From Staphylococcus sp. GSSP0090 (GTDB lineage: Bacteria > Bacillota > Bacilli > Staphylococcales > Staphylococcaceae), in NCBI RefSeq assembly GCF_013391405.1, contig NZ_JACBFD010000010.1, positions 1 through 33,505 on the forward strand: a stretch of 33,505 nt of DNA, given 5' to 3'. The position numbers and the translations under genes are program-made. A model generated the notes under the pieces. The model was not told where the DNA came from, searched no databases, and saw nothing but the letters and a program-made list of their open reading frames with translations. The stretch's first letter is position 1; every line of letters begins with the position of its first letter. Below, piece by piece: positions 27,083 to 33,505 of the stretch.

Positions 27083-27151
27083 TGTTTTTTTAAATGTTAT
27101 GTATCTATAATATATAAAGTGAATTTTAAAAGCAAATAGGAGGAAAGAGTA

Positions 27152-27799
27152 ATGAAGAAAATGGTATTAATCAACATCGTTACCATTGTAGTTCTTGTGA
27201 TTATAGGAGTAGTCGGTTTCCATTTTTATAATCAAGCTACAGGATTTGTAAGTACTGATAACGCGAAAGTAGATGGGGAACAAATTAAAGTTTCCGCTCC
27301 CGCATCAGGCGAAATCAAATCATTCGATGTAAAAAACAATGAAAAATTAAATAAAGGCGACAAAGTTGCTGAAATTGCAGCTAAAGGTGAAAATGGCCAG
27401 TCACAAGACATGGATATTAAAATGCCACAAGACGGCACGATTGTGAAAACAGATGGTATGGAAGGTTCTATGGCTCAAGCAGGGACTCCAATTGCTTATG
27501 CTTATAATTTAGATGATTCTTACATTACTGCAAATGTCGATGAAAAAGATATAGCAGATGTTGAAGAAGGCAAAGATGTTAACGTGAAACTTGACGGTGA
27601 AGATGCTGAACTTAAAGGTAAAGTAGAGGAAGTTGGTAAAGCAACAGCTTCAAGTTTCTCAATGATGCCTTCATCCAACACGGATGGTAACTATACAAAA
27701 GTTTCTCAAGTAGTACCTGTGAAAATTTCACTTGATTCAAAACCATCTAAAAATGTTGTTCCAGGAATGAACGCTGAAGTTAAAATTCATAAAAATTAA
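27152..27799 (+). CDS. EmrA/HlyD-like membrane-fusion subunit
   Basis: This 215-residue protein has one N-terminal helix (about 5-26) and an extracytoplasmic part with the two half-lipoyl motifs of HlyD-family adaptors: KVSAPASGEIKSFDVKNNEK and KMPQDGTIVKTDGMEGSMAQ, then a beta-barrel region ending VVPGMNAEVKIHKN. It is short for the family because the alpha-helical hairpin between the lipoyl halves is nearly absent, common in Gram-positive adaptors that need not span a periplasm. AGGAGG precedes the ATG. The emrB-like gene follows 12 bases later, so they form an operon with the pump. Confidence 0.88.
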   Translation: MKKMVLINIVTIVVLVIIGVVGFHFYNQATGFVSTDNAKVDGEQIKVSAPASGEIKSFDVKNNEKLNKGDKVAEIAAKGENGQSQDMDIKMPQDGTIVKTDGMEGSMAQAGTPIAYAYNLDDSYITANVDEKDIADVEEGKDVNVKLDGEDAELKGKVEEVGKATASSFSMMPSSNTDGNYTKVSQVVPVKISLDSKPSKNVVPGMNAEVKIHKN

Positions 27800-27811
27800 G
27801 GGGGTCTATCA

Positions 27812-29704
27812 ATGTCAATGACCTTCATTATTATTTACGTAGTCATAGCGCTCATTTTAGTTGCTTTGCTTAATGTTTTTTTAACTAAAAGAAAACATAA
27901 AAAAACAAATCAACCTATGGAACAATCAAAGCATGAAAGTCATGTTTCTAATGAAAATTATCAATCTAAATTTAAAGTGAACGATACGGAAGATTCTCAG
28001 GAATCATCCAAGGAGTCAAAAGCAACAAACGAAGATAATCGTGAAAATAAAGGTGAGAATGATGAATTAAACACATTTTCTACTGATATCAATGACACAG
28101 AAGAACAACAAGAAGATTCAGATCACGAAGCGATTAATCCAAATTCTGAAGAAGCTAAAGTAAATGAAAAATTAAAAGAAAAGCATAGTACATTCATGTT
28201 TGGTAAAGGTACAACGCAAGGAAAAGTATTAGTTGCGATGATCTTTGGTATGTTTATAGCTATTTTAAACCAAACATTACTTAATGTAGCATTGCCTAAA
28301 ATTAATACAGATTTCAATATTTCTGCTAATACGGGACAATGGCTCATGACAGGATTTATGCTGGTAAATGGTATCTTAATTCCTATCAGTGCCTATTTAT
28401 TTAATAAATATTCATATCGTAAGTTATTCTTAGTTGCGATGACATTATTTACGATTGGTTCGTTAGTCTGTGGACTATCAGAATCATTTACGATTATGAT
28501 GGTAGGTCGTGTATTACAAGCCATTGGTGCCGGTATCTTAATGCCGTTAGGTACAAATGTATTTATGACAATTTTCCCACCTGAAAGACGCGGGGCAGCA
28601 ATGGGTACACTTGGTATTGCAATGATTTTAGCACCTGCTATTGGACCAACGTTATCTGGTTACATTGTTGAAAATTACCACTGGAATGTTATGTTTTATG
28701 GCATGTTCATCATTGGCTTGATATCTCTAGCTATTGCTTATGTATGGTTTAGAGTATACCAAGTAACAACCAATCCAAAAGCCGATGTACCGGGCATTAT
28801 CTTCAGTACAATTGGTTTTGGTGCTTTACTTTACGGTTTCAGTGAAGCAGGAAACAATAGTTGGAGTTCGCCAATTGTAGTTATTTCATTAATATTAGGT
28901 GTTATATTTATTATTGCATTTGTTATCAGAGAACTTACAATGCGTGTACCAATGTTAAGCATGGAAGTATTAAAATACTCAGGATTTACATTAACAACAG
29001 TCATTAATATGATTGTTACGATGAGTTTATTTGGTGGAATGATTCTCTTACCACTTTACTTGCAGAACTTAAGAGGCTTTACACCAATTCAATCTGGTCT
29101 ATTATTACTACCAGGCGCCTTGATTATGGGTGTTATGGGACCAATTGCTGGTAAATTATTAGACACAATTGGTATCAAACCATTGGCATTAGTTGGTACA
29201 GCCATTATGACTTATGCGACTTGGGAATTAACGAAATTAAATATGAATACAACTTATGGTCATTTAATGATTATTTATATTATTCGTTCGTTTGGTATGA
29301 GTTTTATTATGATGCCGATTATGACTGCTGGTATGAACGCGTTGCCACATAGATTGATTGCACATGGTAATGCCTTATCAAATACGTTAAGACAACTTGC
29401 AGGTTCAATTGGTACTGCGTTATTAGTGACAGTAATGTCTACACAAACAACGCAATATGCTGCAGGTTATGCACAAGATTTAGATAAAACAAATCCATTT
29501 ATTAAAGACCGTTTACAAGAAATGGCGCAAGCATTAGGTGGAGAACAAATGGCAACTTCTCAAGTACTTGAATTTGTTCAAAAACTTGCTTCTATTAATG
29601 GTGTGAATAGTGCATTCTTAATTGCAACAGCACTAAGTGCACTTGCATTTATTTTAAGTTTATTCTTAAAAGGTAAAGAACATTATATGTCTAAAGAACA
29701 GTAA
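27812..29704 (+). CDS. EmrB/QacA-type (DHA2) multidrug exporter with an N-terminal extension
   Basis: This 630-residue protein contains a 14-helix DHA2 drug:H+ antiporter from about residue 138, with NQTLLNVALPKI (motif D1), GRVLQAIGAGILMPLG (motif B), and APAIGPTLSGYI (motif C). Before this lies an extra helix (about 4-24), a short basic stretch KRKHKK and some 100 residues rich in Glu, Asp, Ser, Asn and Lys. That extension is not part of the core exporter. A GGGGG ribosome site precedes the ATG; the frame is continuous, so the extension is likely real and not a mis-start. It forms an operon with the adaptor at 27152. Substrate unknown; the S. aureus counterpart is annotated as a multidrug or fatty-acid type exporter. 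Confidence 0.87.
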   Translation: MSMTFIIIYVVIALILVALLNVFLTKRKHKKTNQPMEQSKHESHVSNENYQSKFKVNDTEDSQESSKESKATNEDNRENKGENDELNTFSTDINDTEEQQEDSDHEAINPNSEEAKVNEKLKEKHSTFMFGKGTTQGKVLVAMIFGMFIAILNQTLLNVALPKINTDFNISANTGQWLMTGFMLVNGILIPISAYLFNKYSYRKLFLVAMTLFTIGSLVCGLSESFTIMMVGRVLQAIGAGILMPLGTNVFMTIFPPERRGAAMGTLGIAMILAPAIGPTLSGYIVENYHWNVMFYGMFIIGLISLAIAYVWFRVYQVTTNPKADVPGIIFSTIGFGALLYGFSEAGNNSWSSPIVVISLILGVIFIIAFVIRELTMRVPMLSMEVLKYSGFTLTTVINMIVTMSLFGGMILLPLYLQNLRGFTPIQSGLLLLPGALIMGVMGPIAGKLLDTIGIKPLALVGTAIMTYATWELTKLNMNTTYGHLMIIYIIRSFGMSFIMMPIMTAGMNALPHRLIAHGNALSNTLRQLAGSIGTALLVTVMSTQTTQYAAGYAQDLDKTNPFIKDRLQEMAQALGGEQMATSQVLEFVQKLASINGVNSAFLIATALSALAFILSLFLKGKEHYMSKEQ

Positions 29705-29763
29705 TTGAAAATTTTAGTTGAATAAGATGATTATTATGGATAAATGAATTGTCCTAATTGTAA

Positions 29764-29802
29764 ACTGCCAACAAAGTCTCTGACTTTGTTGGCAGTTTTT
29801 TT
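29764..29802 (+). terminator. Dispersed hairpin terminator, copy 2
   Basis: ACTGCCAACAAAGTC (29764-29778), loop TCT, GACTTTGTTGGCAGT (29782-29796), then seven Ts. A perfect 15-pair stem. It differs from the copy at 16898 by one stem base and one loop base, and both are followed by TTTTTT and TGCAC. It ends the emrAB-like operon. Confidence 0.9.
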
Positions 29803-30032
29803 GTGCACATTTATCGAGAAAGATTAACATCGGTGTAAACATTCAAGATTATAATAAAATTATTATCTACCATATTTGGATTGTAAAAATTTAATTACAA
29901 TTAAGCAAAATGGGTTTTATTTTAAATACATTTTGTTATAGTTAGTAGCGCACACTTAAATATATTTTGAATAAATCTGAAATTTTACATCTATTTATAA
30001 ATACTTTTTAATTTTTAATTTGGGGGATAATA
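29803..30032 (+). other. A/T-rich leader ahead of the adhesin gene
   Basis: About 230 bases of A/T-rich DNA with no reading frame. It must hold the adhesin promoter, but no clear -35/-10 pair stands out; TTATAG near 29937 is a weak -10 candidate. The ribosome site GGGGGAT at 30022-30028 serves the ATG at 30033. Confidence 0.5.
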
Positions 30033-33000
30033 ATGGCTAATAGAAAAAGAAAAAGCTCAAAAAAGTTAGATTTTTTACCTAACAGAACCAATCGTTATGC
30101 TATACGTAAATTTACAGTGGGAACAGCTTCCATATTAGTAGGGACACTATTATACTTTGGCGTACAAAACGTGAATAATGAGGCGCAAGCAGCAGAAAAT
30201 GCAACAGCATCTCAAAAAGAAACAGCTGATGGTCAATCTGAGAATGAAGAAAGTAAAAATTCTAATCATACTGAAACAAGTGATTCAGTAGAAAAAAATA
30301 CAACACGTTCAACATCAGAGAATATATCACAAGAAGATTCAGAGAAACAAGAACAATTAGCACTTAAGGAAAAACAGGTACAGGCTAAGAAAAAATTAAA
30401 TAATATGATGAATTTAAACGATAGTCAAAAGCTTGAATTTATTGATGATATCGAACAAGTAAATTCAGAGTCTGAAATAGAGCGTATCTTGATCAATGCT
30501 CAATCCACTGAAGAAAAAGCTGAACAAGCATCAGAAGAGAAAGCAAACCAAGAAGCAGAAGAAAAAGCCGAACAAGCCTCAAAAGATAAAACAAACCAAG
30601 AAGCAGATGAAAAAGCCGAACAAGAAGCTAAAGATCAAGTGAATAAAGATGAATCTGAACAATCATCCGAGGAAGAGAGAAAACAAGATTCTGACGATAA
30701 AACTAAGGAAGATTCAGATAATAAAACTGAAAAACAAAATACTGAATTAGCACAAGAACAAGAAGCTAGTAAAGAAGAAATAAATGAAAATAAATCAGAT
30801 GAAGACAAATCTAATGAATCTTCAAAAGAAGACAATAACTCGAATGAAGTAAATGAAGAAACAACAAGTAAGAACGATAAAACAATAAATACCACTGAAA
30901 ATAAAGAAGAAAAAAATAAAAATGACAGAGAAGAAAAGAAAACAGTTGAGCAAAATGAAGAAACATTAACAAAACAAACATCAAATGAAGAAAAATCTAC
31001 CAATAGTGATGCAAAACAACAAGAATCTGTAGAAAAACATGTCGATAACAATGGTGACATTGATGAAGAGACTAAAAAATTAGTAGATGAATTAGCAAAT
31101 GTAGACACAAATGAAGAAAGTTCACCTGGTAAACATTATGAGGATACATTGGACAAAGCAGACGCTGGTCAAAAAGAAATGCTTATCAACGCAATGTTAA
31201 ATAGTAACTTAGATTCAGAACAAGTTGAGGAAGCAAAAGAAAATCTAGATATTGATTATAGCAAAGATTCCTCAAAAGAAATTTTGGATGCTGTAACTGC
31301 AGAAGCGTTGAGACAAGCGCAAGAGCAAAGTGATTTATATCAACCTGCAGCGACTAAAAATGCAGAAAACACAGCACGTCAACGTACATCATTAAGATCT
31401 GCATCTACAACTTCCAGTAGAGCTGCAATACAAACATTAGCTGCAGTGACACCTCCTAAAAATAATACAGATTACAAAGATCTAGTCTCAGTTTCAACGG
31501 TAAATAATAATAACAATCTATCAACTAGAGATTTTACATTAACAGTAGATCAAGTTAATGTGACGTACTTATCAAATGGTCAAATAAGATTAAGATTTCC
31601 AGTATCTGTACCTAGTGGTATCAACCTAGGTTTTAACGCAAAAACGAGATTAGACATTGGTTTAAGTGATTCAATGAAGAGTAATGTTGTGTCTGTGAAA
31701 AACCTTGGTGAAGACATGGCTTATGACAATGCAACAGGTACTTATTATATTGAAAAAGAAAAAGCTCTCTCTCTTTCAGCAGAAGGTAATGAACTGGATG
31801 TAGAAATATTATTAGCTGAACAGAATTTTAAACCTACGGACAAAGTTGAGATTAGATATAATAGGAAAGTAAATTTTGGTTGGACTGCAATAGATAAGTC
31901 AGCAGTTATTACGTTTGATAAATTATCCGCATTTATTAATAAACAAAAAGCAGCAAACGATAAAGTACAACAGTTTGACACGGCTTCAGATGCAGAAAAA
32001 CAAAAAATGTTAGCTACCATTAATAATGCTAATACAGATGCGAGCTTAGTATCGGCGACGGATTCCGTGTTAAATACAGCGAAAGAAATTGGTAAGAATA
32101 ATATTGATGGACAAACAAATCTTTCAAATAATGACAAAACAGGATTCAAATCAAGTATCCAAAATGCAAAAACCCTTGAAGAAATTGATACAATTGTGAA
32201 CCAAGCAAGCAGTTTAAGTAAAGCGAAAGAAGCAGCAAATAAACAAGTTGATGGTTTAACAGACTTAACATCACAAGAAAAAAAAGGATACAAAAATCAA
32301 ATCAATGACGCTACAAGCGTAAATCAAATTCAACCTATCGTAGATAATGCTAAGAAACAAGATCAAGCAAATGCATTAAGTAAAGCGAAGGAAGCAGCAA
32401 ATAAACAAATTGATGGTTTAACAGACTTAACATCACAAGAAAAAACAGGTTATAAAAATCAAATCAATGACGCTACAAGCGTAAATCAAATTCAACCTAT
32501 CGTAGATAATGCTAAGAAACAAGATCAAGCAAATGCATTAAGTAAAGCGAAGGAAGCAGCAAATAAACAAATTGATGGATTAACAAATCTAACATCGCAA
32601 GAAAAAACAGGATACAAAAATCAAATTAACGGCACTACAAGTGTAAATCAAATTCAACCTATCGTAGACAATGCGAAGAAACAAGATCAAGCAAATGCGT
32701 TAGCAAACGCTAAAGCGGAAGCAAACAAAACAGTTGATGGATTGACAAATCTAACATCGCAAGAAAAAGATAGATATAAAAATCAAATCAATGACACTAC
32801 AAATATAAATCAAATTCAGCCTATTGTAGATAATGCGAAGAAACAAGATCAATCGATTGCGGCAGATAAAAAGGCTGCAGCGTTAGAAGGATTGAAAGCA
32901 GCACAAGCTGAAGGAAATGCGGTTGATGAAGAAAACTATAAACCAAATAGTTATGAACCATTAAACGATGCATTAACAACAGCACAAGAAATCCTTGATA

Positions 33001-33505
33001 ACCCAGAAGCGTATACACAAGCAGAAATAGATGAAGCCACACAATCTATTCAAGATGCGTTGGATCAATTAAGTGAAAAAGCAGATAAAGCTGAGTTAGA
33101 TGAAGCTATTTCAGAAGCCGAAGGCTTAGACTTAGATGAGTCAGATGCAGAAGATAAAGCCGTAGCGGATGCATTAGAAAGAGCTCAAGAAGTAAGTGAA
33201 GATGGCAATGCGACAACAGAAGAAGTAACTACTGCAACCGAAGCGTTGAATGCAGCAATGGAAGCGAAAGAAACACAAGATGCGGCAGACAAAAAGGCAG
33301 CAGCGTTAGAAGGATTGAAAGCAGCGCAAGCCGAAGGTAATGCGATCGATGAAGATAACTATAAGCCAAATAGTTATGAACCATTAAACGACGCATTAAC
33401 AACAGCACAAGAAATTATCGACAACCCAGAAGCGCATACACAAGCAGAAATAGATGAAGCAACACAATCTATTCAAGATGCGTTGGATCAATTAAGTGAA
33501 AAAGC
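30033..33505 (+). CDS. Giant YSIRK-type repeat-rich surface adhesin (3' end outside the window)
   Basis: The frame is open for 1157 codons to the window edge. Residues 22-33, [12 protein letters not shown], form a YSIRK/GxxS secretion signal, with cleavage likely at AQA-A near 53. Residues 55-450 are extremely rich in Glu, Lys, Asp, Ser and Asn, including EKAEQ-type short repeats. A probably beta-rich, non-repeated domain spans about 473-625. From about 630 come helical repeats: divergent GA-like segments, four 54-residue GA-like modules (728-943) and 141-residue FIVAR-type repeats that continue off the end. An LPXTG anchor is expected downstream but not seen. The plan recalls Ebh/FmtB/SasC-type adhesins, for matrix binding or cell aggregation. 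The gene symbol is left open because no specific orthologue is recognised. Confidence 0.92.
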   Translation, partial: MANRKRKSSKKLDFLPNRTNRYAIRKFTVGTASILVGTLLYFGVQNVNNEAQAAENATASQKETADGQSENEESKNSNHTETSDSVEKNTTRSTSENISQEDSEKQEQLALKEKQVQAKKKLNNMMNLNDSQKLEFIDDIEQVNSESEIERILINAQSTEEKAEQASEEKANQEAEEKAEQASKDKTNQEADEKAEQEAKDQVNKDESEQSSEEERKQDSDDKTKEDSDNKTEKQNTELAQEQEASKEEINENKSDEDKSNESSKEDNNSNEVNEETTSKNDKTINTTENKEEKNKNDREEKKTVEQNEETLTKQTSNEEKSTNSDAKQQESVEKHVDNNGDIDEETKKLVDELANVDTNEESSPGKHYEDTLDKADAGQKEMLINAMLNSNLDSEQVEEAKENLDIDYSKDSSKEILDAVTAEALRQAQEQSDLYQPAATKNAENTARQRTSLRSASTTSSRAAIQTLAAVTPPKNNTDYKDLVSVSTVNNNNNLSTRDFTLTVDQVNVTYLSNGQIRLRFPVSVPSGINLGFNAKTRLDIGLSDSMKSNVVSVKNLGEDMAYDNATGTYYIEKEKALSLSAEGNELDVEILLAEQNFKPTDKVEIRYNRKVNFGWTAIDKSAVITFDKLSAFINKQKAANDKVQQFDTASDAEKQKMLATINNANTDASLVSATDSVLNTAKEIGKNNIDGQTNLSNNDKTGFKSSIQNAKTLEEIDTIVNQASSLSKAKEAANKQVDGLTDLTSQEKKGYKNQINDATSVNQIQPIVDNAKKQDQANALSKAKEAANKQIDGLTDLTSQEKTGYKNQINDATSVNQIQPIVDNAKKQDQANALSKAKEAANKQIDGLTNLTSQEKTGYKNQINGTTSVNQIQPIVDNAKKQDQANALANAKAEANKTVDGLTNLTSQEKDRYKNQINDTTNINQIQPIVDNAKKQDQSIAADKKAAALEGLKAAQAEGNAVDEENYKPNSYEPLNDALTTAQEILDNPEAYTQAEIDEATQSIQDALDQLSEKADKAELDEAISEAEGLDLDESDAEDKAVADALERAQEVSEDGNATTEEVTTATEALNAAMEAKETQDAADKKAAALEGLKAAQAEGNAIDEDNYKPNSYEPLNDALTTAQEIIDNPEAHTQAEIDEATQSIQDALDQLSEK
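32214..32861 (+). repeat. Four tandem 162-base GA-module repeats in the adhesin
   Basis: Units begin at 32214, 32376, 32538 and 32700 and each encodes 54 residues with the pattern [12 protein letters not shown] then [13 protein letters not shown] and [14 protein letters not shown]. Units 1-3 are nearly identical in DNA; the fourth is more diverged. A more distant unit precedes them at 32070-32213. The module type resembles albumin-binding GA/Ebh helices. Confidence 0.9.
32862..33505 (+). repeat. 423-base (141-residue) FIVAR-type repeats in the adhesin
   Basis: The first unit spans 32862-33284 and the second begins at 33285 and is cut by the window edge. Each starts [20 protein letters not shown] and includes [19 protein letters not shown], then [16 protein letters not shown]; the first unit also holds a second, different helical segment ([18 protein letters not shown]). 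The copies are highly similar in DNA, with a few substitutions. Confidence 0.9.

Noticed and set aside
30635..31108. Long minus-strand frame inside the adhesin
   Set aside because: A Ser/Phe/Leu-rich mirror of the Glu/Lys/Ser-rich coding strand; composition artefact with no ribosome site.
31745..32293. Minus-strand frame of 182 codons inside the adhesin
   Set aside because: Antisense to a continuous, domain-bearing coding frame; no independent support.
32214..33505. CRISPR-like or other DNA repeats
   Set aside because: The repeats are in frame, 162 and 423 bases long, with no short spacer pattern; they are protein modules.

Overview
The window is low-GC firmicute DNA that reads as the chromosome of a Staphylococcus, probably a coagulase-negative species. 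The evidence is a set of recognisable staphylococcal genes in one block: iruO, lctP, mqo, hssRS/hrtBA and tcaR/tcaA/tcaB, an EmrAB-type pump with its TetR regulator, and a YSIRK-type surface protein. From memory the order from iruO to the EmrB-type pump resembles the corresponding S. aureus chromosome segment. The species could not be fixed from sequence alone. No rRNA, tRNA, CRISPR array, intact insertion sequence or prophage was seen.

Layout. (1) 1-2104: the end of a sugar-kinase operon, dhaK (5' end outside the window), dhaL and an rpiB-type isomerase, closed by a terminator. The combination suggests phosphorylation and isomerisation of a dihydroxyacetone-like or tetrulose sugar. (2) 2105-2369: a structured non-coding stretch ahead of a small His-rich membrane protein (DUF2871 type). 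(3) 2872-4940: a divergent iron pair, a siderophore-binding lipoprotein and the flavoprotein reductase IruO, sharing a near-perfect Fur box. (4) 5087-9943: a GNAT acetyltransferase, a GlcP-like glucose symporter, a YhdH-type quinone reductase/acryloyl-CoA reductase relative, a PaiA-like acetyltransferase and a Ser/Asp/Asn-rich lipoprotein. (5) 10034-16792: a TagF-like CDP-glycerol glycerophosphotransferase, L-lactate permease with a Rex operator, a GT4 glycosyltransferase and malate:quinone oxidoreductase. (6) 16793-17484: a gene-poor stretch with a dispersed hairpin and a GC-rich element resembling mobile-element remnants. (7) 17485-21411: the haem-stress locus, hssS and hssR on minus and hrtB-hrtA on plus. 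hssS is frameshifted in an eight-base homopolymer. (8) 21576-29704: a DUF218 membrane protein, tcaR, tcaA, tcaB, a TetR regulator, and emrA/emrB-like export genes. (9) 30033 to the end: the first 1157 codons of a giant repeat-rich surface adhesin that runs off the window.

How the parts fit. Several loci concern respiration, iron and haem: the Fur-controlled pair acquires and reduces iron, HssRS/HrtBA defends against excess haem, and LctP and Mqo feed electrons from lactate and malate under redox (Rex) and probably carbon-catabolite (CcpA) control. A second theme is the cell surface: teichoic-acid-like transferases, TcaA, lipoproteins and the adhesin. The most striking single observation is that the haem sensor kinase is split by one extra base in a homopolymer, while its response regulator, target promoter and effector pump look intact. 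That pattern fits contingency (phase) variation, a recent loss, or a sequencing error.
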